From positions 1-62,594 of the forward strand of contig JAIVFH010000158.1 of assembly GCA_025765595.1 (NCBI GenBank): DNA of 62,594 nt, read 5' to 3'. Below are positions 21,018-31,305 of this stretch, one piece after another (the first letter of the stretch is position 1; each line of letters opens with the position of its first letter). The position numbers were made by a program, and so were the translations under genes. Origin of the DNA: Obelidium mucronatum (taxonomy: Eukaryota > Chytridiomycota > Chytridiomycetes > Chytridiales > Chytriomycetaceae). Below the pieces are notes generated by a model. That model worked only from the letters and a program-made list of their open reading frames with translations, was not told the origin of the DNA and did no database searches.

Positions 21018-24000
21018 TTATTTATCCATCTGTATCCACGCATGGAACAGTGCTCTAAACTCATACCCTTCCGCCCCCTCCCGCACCGACACCACGCCAT
21101 CAACAACCGATTCCCCAGTTGCCATCTCTCCCTCCCAATTCCGTCGACCGTCGTCCAAAGTCTCCAACCAGACTTCCACGGCTTTCCGGCTCAACTTGAC
21201 GACCACATCCGATGCGCTCGATCCATTCCATAGATAAACCGGTGAATGCGGCCCGGGATCTAGTATTGCGCAATTGGACGTATCTAAATTCAGTTGATCG
21301 AAATGTGGGAGCTCTTCTACTGTAAAGTACCCCTTCACACAGGAGCAGATAAGGAGGCGTGGTAAATTTGTGGGTATCACACTTGTCCCAAGTAGAATTG
21401 ACTTTGAAGACGGCGATGGCGTTGATGATGATGTGGATGAAGGCTCAGAAACAAGTGCTGGTGGCATGGCTCCAGTGCAGTATGGCTGCTTTCCATTCGG
21501 GAAGAGTTGAAAGTACGCCCTGGGTTCCAAGCCCTCTCCGACTATTCTAAACTGCTTTGTCAGAATATTTTGTTGCTTGGAGACTGTTGGTTTGAGTGAA
21601 AGTTCTTGAAGTGGTTCTTCGGCATCAGGAACACTGTTTAGTGACAAATTGGATCCGTTTTCGTCTGTTGCCGCTGACTGCCTTTTTGATTCTTTTGTTC
21701 CAGAATTATAGAAACTAGATATCCGATCACACACAGCAAGTGCTTTCCGTGCATCTTCAGCAGTAGAGTTCTTTCCCGTCCAGAGGAACCCAACTCCAGG
21801 ATCAGAGCCCAGTTCATGAATATAGAAACAGTCCCTGCTAATCAGCCTCTCAGCGACACATGGAACTTGAATCGCGCGTGTCGTTTTGTACTTCCAATCC
21901 GTTCGAATATGGTACAAAACCGATTTCGGCAGCCCAGATTCTTCACCTTCATTGCCAGAGCCTATCGGTTTAAGCCGCTTCAGCAATGCTTTCCTTGTCC
22001 CACGATGCACAACACTTCTGTTTCCCCAATGCGCCAACAATTCCAACGGCTCCCTCTCTTGCGAAACATGGACGATTTGGACTGAACAGTGGTACATTTT
22101 GCGAATCGCCTCTTCAAGTTCATGACGCGCGTGGAACCGAAACGTTTTTTCAGAGACTTTGGAGGCCATTCTGCCGACCCAGAAATAAGCAACACAACAC
22201 GTCTGAGACCTTTCGAACGCTACAAGCGACGATGAACCCGAATTTTCGCCCAGTGATTCGTTTCTTCCATTACCCAGTACAAGACTGTTATAACTTTCCA
22301 CAACAGGGAAATGCGGTCCCCCCAATCGAAATTCTTCAGCACCCGACAAAACCAACGCCTTATTCATGGCATCGCTCACTTCGTCCTCGTTATTCGGGAA
22401 GGATACGGCTGGGGCCGCATGGGGGCCGTCTTGATCCGCTTCCCCTTCTCCTCTGTATACACACAGAAACACATATTGTCCTTCCATGCATAAATGGACG
22501 CCCCCGCGTTCCACGGTTTCGAGTTTGACAAATCGGCCACGTTCGAAAGAAAATGCGTTATATGCGACGAGCTTTTTGTTTGCAGTTTCCATTAGGGATT
22601 GAGACAATATGAATCGGTTTTCAGAGATTGAGGATGTGGTAGTGGGGCCGCCGAGTAACAGCAGCGGATGCGGTGCATAGAGTGCACGAACATCGACTTT
22701 GAGAGGCGTTGGACGGTTCAGCAGGGAAGCCCGGGTTTGGTGAATGTGTTGCTGTGTTCGTTGCTCAATCCAGTCTGAGAAATAGAGTTTAAAGGATTCT
22801 GGTTCGTTGTGTTGGGTGATTCTTTGGAGGGAGAGGTAAGACGGGCGAGTTGGTTGGCTTCGGATAACTCGCTGTGTGTTTTTGATTATTACTCATCAGC
22901 TAGTGTTATTGATTGCCACAGTTACTCAACTGCTAGCACTTCGGGTGCAAAGCATTTCTTTGCAGCTGTGGCTTTGCTGCCAATCCATAGATATATTTCT
23001 ACACCAGCATCCAGAATACAACATTCTTGGGCATCTAAAATTGTTTGAGAGAATCCAGTATCGTTTTCTTGGAAAAATGAAAAGACGAAAAAAAAACCAA
23101 GGATTAAAAAAAAAAAAAAAAATTCAGAGCGTATATGCACTAACCATCTTTTGATATAAGCACATCATTCAGTTCTCCAATAGGGCCTTCTGGGATTTTA
23201 TAAATCATGGCAACAAAGCTCTCTGGATTTAGATGATCGTCTTGACCAACAGAGTCTCTTGGCAATATTTTCTCCAGCTTCTCTGATTCCTCTCCTTCCT
23301 CTGAAATAAAGCAAGAAAATTTAAAAAAAAAAAAAAGTGACACTAATAATAACATCATGAAAACAAACCAATCTCAAGTAAAGAAGCTTTCCCAACACGA
23401 TCCGATCCATTTATAATACTCATCAACATGCGACATTTCGTTCTGACTGTGAGACACGATTCCTTTCCATTCCATTGAATCAAATCATGCCCACCATCAA
23501 TCAAATACACATTACACGACTCCAAACTCTTGCGCGCCGGTTCCACAAGAGTCATTCGCACCCGAGGCTTCCTACTGACTCTATAAACACGTAATTGGAA
23601 CCTCCTTCGTTCAGCGACAAATAACCCACTTTCAGCGGCATAGCTTTCATCATCGTAAATAATGCCTGCTTTTTCGTCCCCAACTAGATCTTGTCCGTCT
23701 TTTATAGTATCGCTGGTAGTATTCCGGCTCCCAAACAATTCGATAAACTCTTTTGATTCCTCGTTTTGCGCTTGACGAATGACTCGAGATCCGATCCCAA
23801 GCAAGTTTTTCACACCAACTGCAAACATTGCACAACAAAACCGTTTGTCCAGTTCAGATAAAGGACCGATCCATGTGTAGATTGTGTGGATGAGGTGGTC
23901 GGCGCTGATTTCATTGGGTTCTTGTTGATTTGTTGGTGTATTGGTGGTGGTGTTGTTGTTGTAGTGTTGAAGGTGTGGATCGTCTGTGGTTGTGGAAATG

Positions 24001-25216
24001 ATTACATAGCAATCTGCTATACAAAAATGGCCGTGCTGTTCTCAATAAATCTGTTAGACTGGTGGAGACCCACGATTAGAGTTAAAAAAAAACCTCGTCC
24101 TTCTCCAATAATTCGGGTCGCATATTCTCAATTCGAAAGATGACGAGGCCTTCTTGTTTACTAGCGTATAAAAAGTCTGAGGGAAACATGTCGCGAACGT
24201 CAATGTTGGAAATCTGGGGTGCCGATGCAGTTGGCGGTTTCTTGGTGGTTGCTGCTATTCCTGAGGGAGGGGCATCTTTTAATGCATCGATTGGAACTGT
24301 TATACTGATGTTCGAAGAGATTGAAGATCTCGGTGTCATGCGTATCTGATAACAAATACTTTAACAAGGGAATACCAACCAGAAAACAAAAGGGAGCATG
24401 GTTAAAATACTAACTGATGGCGCAGTGTATGTAATTTGTGGCTCATTCTCTTTGACGTCAACAGCAGAGTTACGACTCTGCGTAATTGAACTCAAGGCGT
24501 CGATAAAAACCGATCCAAATTTTGAAGTTTTTGCATCAATCGATTTCGACACGGATGGCCGGTCTTTTGCAGTTATATCTATAGGAGACGGAGCCGAAGC
24601 AGGCAAGACCTCGTTTTTGGAATCAGGCACACCAATGCTCTGATTTGAAAAATCTGCATTATAGAAATCGTGAGATTCAATGACCGAGGGCCTCTGCCTG
24701 GGTGTTGCAGTGCCAGAGTGAGTTGCTGAAGTTGGCATCTGGAGTTTGTGAGACAGAGATGGAGTCTAATTTGCACAAGGGTAAGTTCACATTAAAACCA
24801 CCCTACCGAGCAAACTGGTTCTCAACTGTAATCTTCATTGATACTCTTCGACTGACTCTCTGGGCAGAAGTTGTTCTTGCCCGAGACCGCTCCAACTGGC
24901 CAATAGCAATCGTCTCATCAGAATCCAACACACTTTGTTCTTCTTCTTCATCTCCCTCTTCCTTCAGTTGTTGATCTTTTTCATCGGTTTTCAAGAACGA
25001 AAAGAGTCCTTTTAATCGCAGACTTAAATCAGCAACACTTTGCTTGTGTTGGGACAATCGCCTCAGACTTGGACTCAGTGGCTGGTCACTGGCTGTTGAT
25101 GTTGGAGCAGAAAGATCGGGATTTGTCGCTGCCAAAGTAGCTCTTCTTCGTCTTTCGAGAAGCGGCGATCGATATGTTGCGGGAGTTCCAGTGGCAGTTG
25201 GCTGTTGGGAATCCAT
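21018..25216 (-). CDS. Villin/supervillin-like protein with about six gelsolin repeats
   Basis: Seven exons: about 24807-25216, 24415-about 24738, 24094-24345, 23369-24035, 23145-23300, 22926-23067 and 21018-22857; about 1260 aa. All introns after exon 2 are resolved by frame (58-77 nt). The exon 1/2 junction is not: the donor GTAGGG and the clear acceptor disagree in phase. The first about 250 residues are Ser/Thr-rich and disordered. Then come gelsolin repeats, each with a YILD/iyvWiG-like pair: HGHFCIADCYVII..IYTWIG, CNVYLIDGG..IQWNG, CCILDAGVEIYLWIG, CVAYFWVGRMASK, CFYIHELGSD..FLWTG, CAILDPG..VYLWNG. It ends FRALFHAWIQMDK like gelsolins; no villin headpiece is visible. Actin severing, capping or bundling in the cytoplasm is the inferred role. 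Confidence 0.8.
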
Positions 25217-25783
25217 TGTTTGAAGAAATAGTATCGCTTATTATTACTATTCCATGTTATACATGATCGCACATTAATCGAGACTCTTTCTGTTATCTTA
25301 CGGACTTGTTTAAAGGCGAGATTACATATAAATTTAATTCAGCCCCACTTTGCATTTCATTCATTAACCTTCCCACTTCATTGTGACACATGCTGCCAGT
25401 GGATTCTTCAATAATTAAATGACTTTTTACCTTTTTTTGTTGATGAACGAAATCCCTGTGGAAGAAAGAGTATTAAAGGGGCACAACTGACTGCAAGCAA
25501 AAACACCAGAAAATGCGCGTCCACCATCTCTTTGCCTCCGCCCTTCTCGCCTCTTCAGCCTTCCTTTTAGTTCTCGCAGCCCCAGTGCCCCAGCAGCAAG
25601 ACTCGGTCCAAGTCTTCAATGTCGCCGCAAACGCAGATCTGAACGCGATTGTCAATGCCGCTTTAGCCGCCGCTGGAAACAACGCCGGAAACAACGCCGC
25701 GGCGGCGGCGCCGGCGGCGGCAAAAGCGGCGAAAAAGAAGGCAAAAAAGGCAAAAAAGGCAAAGGCGAAAAAGGCGAAAAAAG

Positions 25784-26186
25784 CTAGGCTCAGTGTCAGC
25801 CTTGCTCTCGGAACTCTCAAAAAGAAAAAATAAAAAAAATTTCCATTTTCGAGCCCCAGCGAGAAGGCTGATCGACAATCTTCAAAACCCGCCAACTCCA
25901 TTTTTTGTAGCGGAAGAACCAGCAGATGGATCTTCCTCAAATTCGGCACAGGTGTAGTTCAACTTATTTTATTAGTTTTGGCGGCCTTTTGGCCACGTGT
26001 TTCTGACAGTTTCCGTTTGAATAGTGGGGCCGCGTTTCAGACGTCTCCAGTGGACTCAAAACACGCTATATGCTCCTATGTCTTGTTTTTTTTTCAGTAT
26101 ATCCAATATATCAACATATTCTATTACCGTTCGACACGTTGATTTGACCTGGAAATCATTTTTTGTTCTGTCCGGAAACACATCAA
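25784..26186 (+). repeat. Left terminal inverted repeat, 403 bp
   Basis: Matches the complement of 30390-30792 over its full length, ending at GGAAACACATCAA. It must carry the promoter and 5' UTR of the helicase gene. It also encodes an open 54-codon lead-in that is the same in front of both genes. Confidence 0.9.
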
Positions 26187-27841
26187 TGTCACTAGAACAT
26201 GATCCCATCTTGGAAGTCTGCATCCTGCTAACCGCCAAGTACTACGAGAGTGCTCCTCGTGACTATCAAATTGCTTGCGTCAAGGCTGTGTTGAATGGGA
26301 AAGACTGCGTATTGATTCAAAGGACCGGCGGAGGCAAGACGTACACTTTTTACCTGTCTCTGCTGGCTCACATGCAAAGAATGGTGGATTCTGGTGATCG
26401 AAAATCGGTTTTGTTCATTATATCTCCACTCTTGGCAATCATGATTGACCAAATGGCAAATTTGGAGAAATCAGACATACCCCTTCGACCGGCAGCCTTT
26501 GGATCATTGGATATGAACAAGATTGGGAATTCTTCAACACTGGAATTGCTTGAGAGTGGAAATGTTGATGTTGTGTGGATGACTCCGGAATTTTTAACAA
26601 GTATTCTTGGAGGAAAGGACATGAAGATACTCAAAGTCATTCAAAAATTTGCGTTCGCGATTGCAGTAGACGAATGGCACGAAATGACCAACGCTGGAGA
26701 TGTTTGGAGACAAGACTATTTGAATCTGGAGAACATTCGTGTTCATTTCAAGGATATTCCTTTCATTGCAGCTTCAGCAACGGTTCCAAAGTCAATGTAC
26801 AACAAGATGTGCAATCGACTGAGATTGAGACCAGGATTTGTCGAAATTATTGGGTGTGTGGATCGGCCAAACTTGTTTTACGATGTCCAGGAGCGGAAGG
26901 AGATGCAAAAGGATCTTGGATTCATCAAAATAGCTCTCGAAACAAAAACTTTTGATCCGAGTGTATTTGTTCTGGTCCTCTTCTGCGATTCAAAGACCAC
27001 ACTGAACAAGATTTACACGTACCTTTCAGCTGGCATCTCCAATTACCCCCCCGTGCTCACTCACTTAACTGCCTTGTCTTCGGAATCCCACAAAAACGCA
27101 GTACTAGGCCTGATTCGAGAAAACCCTAATCAATTGAAGGTTATTTGCACCACTCAAATGCTGGGCCAGGGCTTGGACCATCCTTCAATTAGAACTGTTG
27201 TTCATTACAAGACTCCAGTATCATTTTGCAATGCTGCCCAGGAATTTGGGAGGGCTGGAAGGGATGGATTGCCCAGTCGTTGTCTCTTCTTCCACTCCCT
27301 CCAGGATTTATCAGACAAGAAAAGCGATTCTGTGGCGTTGAAGGAGAGTAAGGCCACCAACAGAGAGGTGTACTCTCTCTTTGCATCAACACCTTCAACT
27401 TCAAATCCAGTTTGCCGAAGGAAGGTTCTTTTGGGGTACTTTAAGGGGCTTGATCCGGTACCAAATGACCGGTGCTGTGATGCTTGTGAGTCTCGTAAAC
27501 CAACTATAGCACAGTCTGGCTTGATTCCATATGTTTCCAACACTCCATTGCTCAAACAAAAAAGGCACATTCGCTCGCAATGTGGATTGACAGTTGAAGA
27601 ATCTATCAAACTGTTTTCGGAGCTGTCAGAATGGCGGGAAAGCTGTTTGATTGGAGTACCATGGGAGTTGGGACTTTGCAGATTCCCACAGGAAGTCATC
27701 GATGATATTTGCAGAGATCTGAAGGGTGTGGTTCTCGACTCATTTGTTGATTGGATTGATAGTTTCGAAGACAAATGGAAAATTGAAGCAAAAACACTTG
27801 TTGTTGCATATTTGAAGGAGTTAAAGAAAATGCCGAATTGA
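26186..27841 (+). CDS. RecQ-like DNA helicase carried by the transposon
   Basis: 551 aa from the first Met beyond the terminal repeat (MSLEHDPILEV); the frame is open 54 codons further upstream inside the repeat. Superfamily-2 motifs in order: IQRTGGGKT (Walker A), FIISPLLAIMIDQ, VDEWHEM (a DEWH form of the DExH box), AASATVPKSM, VFVLVLFCDSK, TTQMLGQGLDHPSIRTVVHY and EFGRAGRDGLPSRC. A RecQ-type zinc subdomain follows (CRRKVLLGYF...DRCCDACES). The remaining about 110 residues are unlike known RecQ C-termini and no HRDC domain is visible. RecQ enzymes unwind DNA 3'-5'. Here it probably helps excise, replicate or repair the element, by analogy with helicases carried by other large elements. Confidence 0.88.
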   Translation: MSLEHDPILEVCILLTAKYYESAPRDYQIACVKAVLNGKDCVLIQRTGGGKTYTFYLSLLAHMQRMVDSGDRKSVLFIISPLLAIMIDQMANLEKSDIPLRPAAFGSLDMNKIGNSSTLELLESGNVDVVWMTPEFLTSILGGKDMKILKVIQKFAFAIAVDEWHEMTNAGDVWRQDYLNLENIRVHFKDIPFIAASATVPKSMYNKMCNRLRLRPGFVEIIGCVDRPNLFYDVQERKEMQKDLGFIKIALETKTFDPSVFVLVLFCDSKTTLNKIYTYLSAGISNYPPVLTHLTALSSESHKNAVLGLIRENPNQLKVICTTQMLGQGLDHPSIRTVVHYKTPVSFCNAAQEFGRAGRDGLPSRCLFFHSLQDLSDKKSDSVALKESKATNREVYSLFASTPSTSNPVCRRKVLLGYFKGLDPVPNDRCCDACESRKPTIAQSGLIPYVSNTPLLKQKRHIRSQCGLTVEESIKLFSELSEWRESCLIGVPWELGLCRFPQEVIDDICRDLKGVVLDSFVDWIDSFEDKWKIEAKTLVVAYLKELKKMPN

Positions 27842-27864
27842 CCAAATAAAAAGTAACGCAATTA

Positions 27865-30363
27865 TTATTTCGTTAAATCAAAAATTTCAACACCATCCTC
27901 GTCAAACACCCGTTCATCTAACTCCTCAATATCATCCTCATCCCCAGATCCACAAAAAAAGTTCTTCAGTTGCCGAGCAATATATCCATCCTTGACTAAC
28001 TCCTTGTAACCCACTTCCAGCACAGGTTTAAAGGCATATTCACCCACTTTGAAGTAGCCTTGTACTCGATTCATCTGAGATTTGACATCAAACATCATGG
28101 TCTCCTTGTCTTTTTTTGTATCCACGTCGTGATGATATGCTCGTCTTCTTGGAATGTCCAAGTGGTCAAAAAGAGAGCTAGTCAAGCTACAGACATGAGA
28201 TGCAGTCATAGAAATTGTTTGGGTATGATTCCAGTTGCGGTTACTTCCTGCTTTGGATTGAACTGACTTCATGGCAAGGACTTCATGCTCCATTCCCAAG
28301 TCATTGGGAAAAAAGGAGTTCACAAGTCCTTTTGAGTTTAAAAACGCGTTTTGTACGCATATTCCTCGTTCCCGAGGAGTCATCATTGATAAATCCCACA
28401 ACTGACGCACAGTTCCCTGTGCGTATTTTTTGGAGTGTCTCTTGAGCAATGGCAAGAACAGCTTATGCATAATATTCACGCCTTCTCCGTCACCATAGCG
28501 AATGCAATCGTAGAAGACCAATGATTGAAGTCGCAAGCGTATAAATTGCAGCATGTAGTTGCGGAAAGGGTGGGTTTCCAAAGGAGAATACTCCGTAGCA
28601 CGCTTTCCTTTGTTTACAATCGGCTTCAATTGATAGACTGCTCTGTTAACATGAAGCAGGAGAGTATTCACAATGTAGTCCAGCTTTTCTTGACTACCTG
28701 ACTGCAGTTCCGACAGGTCATTGGCGTAATCCACTGTAATAGAGTCCGCAAGTGCAACAACATAGGCGCTAAGGGAGCCGTTTAGCACATCTTGCATCTC
28801 GTAGAATGTCGCTTTCTTGGCATTGATATTCTTGTTTTGAATTCGAGCAAACCAAGCAATAGTTCCTGGAAAGGATGGCTCCCAGCCCATGGCGGAGACT
28901 TGGGCTTTATCAACGGCCATTCCAAGATGAAAATCTCCATAGATGGGCATCAGGTGTTGCAGCTTCTCAACATCAGAGCTACCCCACTCATGTTTGCGCT
29001 CATTGATTGCAGAGCGAACAGATGTGACTGTCCCCAAATCTCCAAATAAAGGGACTTTTATACATTTGTTGTGCGGAATATTGAAGTCTTTAGTGTATTG
29101 CTCCCCAATCCGAATGGATCCATTGGTAGTCATTTCTTGTTCGTCCATAATGGGCAAAGGCAGGATACCAGTTGGTCTATGGGGGCGGTTAGGATGGTTG
29201 TGCCTTGAAGATAGGTCTTTGAACTCCGCGCATTCTTTGATGATGAGATTGTACAATTCATTAAAAGTCTGAGAATGATACCAGGCCAACTCGCAAGCGT
29301 CGGCAACAATATTGGATGGTGATGGCGGCTTAATTGGCACAGCGGGTTGTAGCATTGCTGGATCATGTGTGATAAGAATGAATCCACGCAGCGTTTGGGA
29401 CACAAGCTGGTTTTGGTTTCCTTGAGTCTTTTGGTATGTCTTGTTGTATCGCTCCACATTGTCGTGGATCAAGAGAATACTATTTGAACGGAATGTTTTT
29501 GGAATCAGATCGAGAGCTTGCTGTTTCATGTCAACAAGCCGGTCAAGAATTGTATCATTTCCAACTGATACACCCATACTATTCATTAGTTTTACGAGAT
29601 TCTGCGAAGCGCCATTAGAGTACAAGATCAAACCAATCTCCGACTGCAGAAGATTGTACTTCTGAGATGCAGAAAAAAGAATGATTCCAAGGATGAGAAT
29701 AAGCTTTGGTTTTTCATGTCCAACAAGCATTCCGATGAGAGACGAGATAAAGGGCGCACTGGCCTCCCAAGATTCGAGAAGCACACTGACATTCAAGCGG
29801 TTAACAACGGTTGGAGCAGCAATATCAACCTTCAGGCATTCTTTGATTTCGATTTTCGAGAGAGCAGATGCATTATTCAAAAGAAAATCGCGTTGCTTTG
29901 GAAGAGGCAAAGCGTTGAAGAGATTCTGCAACAGTTGCAGCTGGTCATCAATGGACAACATGGCCACTCGAGCCTCAATTTCCGGAAATTTGAAGCTTGC
30001 TTTTTGTGCAGCCGCCGATTTTACCGCTGCCATTGCTGCACGGAATTTTGCAGAATGCTCTGATTGTCCAGTTGCACGTAAATGAGTTGTGAAGGATGAT
30101 CCTAAATTGGCATCCCGAGAATCGTTCAATCTCTCTTCCAAACTCATGGACGGGATTGGGCAACCCATTTGATGGGTCGAAAATGGATTTGATGTGTTTC
30201 TTGTTGGGCGTTGATTGGAAAGAGGAGTTTCCAGTCCAACTGATGCCTTTTTGCGGCTGTGGCTACGTTCAGGTGAAGTTTCGGACTCAGTACCGACGTC
30301 GCTTGGATCTTGAGTCAGTGGGTCGGCCTTGCCCCGAAACATCCCGCGGCTGTCGCGTATCAT
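27865..30363 (-). CDS. DUF6589-like protein, candidate transposase of the element
   Basis: About 832 aa from the first Met inside the unique region (MIRDSRGMF); the frame runs on into the terminal repeat to 30552. The first about 150 residues are Ser/Thr-rich. Features of the fungal/animal DUF6589 family are ILLIHDNVERYNKT, PLFGDLGTVTSVRSAINER...HLMPIYGDFHLGMA, IRYGDGEGVNIMHKLFLPLLKRHSKKYAQ, and a late NDLGMEHEVLAMK...NRNWNHT. The tail is acidic. The order of conserved acidic residues (HDN, GDLGT, GDGEG) resembles an RNase H-like catalytic core, which would make it the transposase; that is inference. Family assignment rests on remembered motif patterns, not a search. Confidence 0.7.
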   Translation of the reverse strand: MIRDSRGMFRGKADPLTQDPSDVGTESETSPERSHSRKKASVGLETPLSNQRPTRNTSNPFSTHQMGCPIPSMSLEERLNDSRDANLGSSFTTHLRATGQSEHSAKFRAAMAAVKSAAAQKASFKFPEIEARVAMLSIDDQLQLLQNLFNALPLPKQRDFLLNNASALSKIEIKECLKVDIAAPTVVNRLNVSVLLESWEASAPFISSLIGMLVGHEKPKLILILGIILFSASQKYNLLQSEIGLILYSNGASQNLVKLMNSMGVSVGNDTILDRLVDMKQQALDLIPKTFRSNSILLIHDNVERYNKTYQKTQGNQNQLVSQTLRGFILITHDPAMLQPAVPIKPPSPSNIVADACELAWYHSQTFNELYNLIIKECAEFKDLSSRHNHPNRPHRPTGILPLPIMDEQEMTTNGSIRIGEQYTKDFNIPHNKCIKVPLFGDLGTVTSVRSAINERKHEWGSSDVEKLQHLMPIYGDFHLGMAVDKAQVSAMGWEPSFPGTIAWFARIQNKNINAKKATFYEMQDVLNGSLSAYVVALADSITVDYANDLSELQSGSQEKLDYIVNTLLLHVNRAVYQLKPIVNKGKRATEYSPLETHPFRNYMLQFIRLRLQSLVFYDCIRYGDGEGVNIMHKLFLPLLKRHSKKYAQGTVRQLWDLSMMTPRERGICVQNAFLNSKGLVNSFFPNDLGMEHEVLAMKSVQSKAGSNRNWNHTQTISMTASHVCSLTSSLFDHLDIPRRRAYHHDVDTKKDKETMMFDVKSQMNRVQGYFKVGEYAFKPVLEVGYKELVKDGYIARQLKNFFCGSGDEDDIEELDERVFDEDGVEIFDLTK

Positions 30364-30389
30364 AAATGCAACTGTTGATTTCAGTTGAG

Positions 30390-30792
30390 TTGATGTGTTT
30401 CCGGACAGAACAAAAAATGATTTCCAGGTCAAATCAACGTGTCGAACGGTAATAGAATATGTTGATATATTGGATATACTGAAAAAAAAACAAGACATAG
30501 GAGCATATAGCGTGTTTTGAGTCCACTGGAGACGTCTGAAACGCGGCCCCACTATTCAAACGGAAACTGTCAGAAACACGTGGCCAAAAGGCCGCCAAAA
30601 CTAATAAAATAAGTTGAACTACACCTGTGCCGAATTTGAGGAAGATCCATCCGCTGGTTCTTCCGCTACAAAAAATGGAGTTGGCGGGTTTTGAAGATTG
30701 TCGATCAGCCTTCTCGCTGGGGCTCGAAAATGGAAATTTTTTTTATTTTTTCTTTTTGAGAGTTCCGAGAGCAAGGCTGACACTGAGCCTAG
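30390..30792 (-). repeat. Right terminal inverted repeat, 403 bp
   Basis: Inverted copy of 25784-26186. Acts as upstream region of the DUF6589-like gene. Because the two ends match throughout, both genes should be driven by the same promoter sequence. Confidence 0.9.
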
Positions 30793-31305
30793 AAAAAAGC
30801 GGCAAAGAATGCGGCAAATGCAAATGCCGCTTCGACTTCAGCTTCGACTTCTTCAGCTTCAACTGTCTCTGCCAACAACGCACAACAAACTGCTGCTACT
30901 TCTGCTTCAATCAATGCCGCCAATGCCGCTGCTACAAATACCGCTGCTACCGCGACTACCGCCACTACTGCCACTGCTTCGAATACTTCAACTGCTACTT
31001 CTGCTCAACAATCCCAAAGCCAGCAAACTCAAGCTGCAAATCAAGCCCAACCGCCCCAAGGAAACGCTGCCGCCATAGCAGCCGCAGCTATTCAAGGAGC
31101 TTTGGCCGCAGCCCAAGGTTTGAGCCAGTAGCAAATCCGCTTCATCTACCATACTTGCATTTTGTTTTTTTGCATTAATAAAAGCTCATCTTTCATAAAA
31201 TGTTGAATTTCTGTTTCATCAGACCGCTCGCCAAGAGTTTGTTGTTACAATTTCTTGAATCCACCCTTCTTGTCACCCAGATAAATCAATTAAAATACCC
31301 CATAA

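Larger units (their letters stand above)
25784..30792. mobile_element. RecQ-helicase + DUF6589 DNA transposon with 403-bp terminal inverted repeats
   Basis: The ends are CTAGGCTCAG...CTGAGCCTAG, parts of two 403-bp inverted repeats (25784-26186 and 30390-30792) that look identical by eye. The element is flanked by a 7-bp direct repeat AAAAAAG (25777-25783 and 30793-30799). If the terminal C/G pair is not part of the element, the repeat reads as 8 bp. Inside are two convergent genes with 23 bp between their stop codons: a RecQ-type helicase (plus) and a DUF6589-like protein (minus). Both frames are full length, and the insertion splits a gene whose reading frame is otherwise intact, so the insertion is probably young. 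I know of no named transposon family with this pair of genes, but I cannot search. Confidence 0.9.
25513..31131 (+). pseudogene. Secreted Ala-rich protein gene interrupted by a transposon
   Basis: The 5' part (25513-25783) encodes a signal peptide (MRVHHLFASALLASSAFLLVLA) and an Ala/Asn then Lys/Ala-rich stretch. The 3' part (from 30793) resumes in the same frame with Ala/Thr/Ser/Gln-rich sequence and ends GALAAAQGLSQ with TAG at 31129-31131. Between them lies a 5009-bp transposon flanked by AAAAAAG on both sides. Taking out the element and one copy of that heptamer leaves the frame continuous, so this was one gene of about 200 codons. As it stands, translation enters the transposon end and stops at 25833. 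The family is unknown; low-complexity secreted proteins of this kind are common in fungi. Confidence 0.85.

Noticed and set aside
26024..26185. First 54 codons upstream of the helicase Met as part of the protein
   Set aside because: Identical sequence precedes the DUF6589-like gene because it lies in the terminal repeat. More likely promoter/5' UTR; kept as a finding, not in the CDS.
30627..31178. Plus-strand 183-codon frame across the right transposon end
   Set aside because: Out of frame with the Ala-rich gene; it runs from the terminal repeat into the host sequence without protein-like content.
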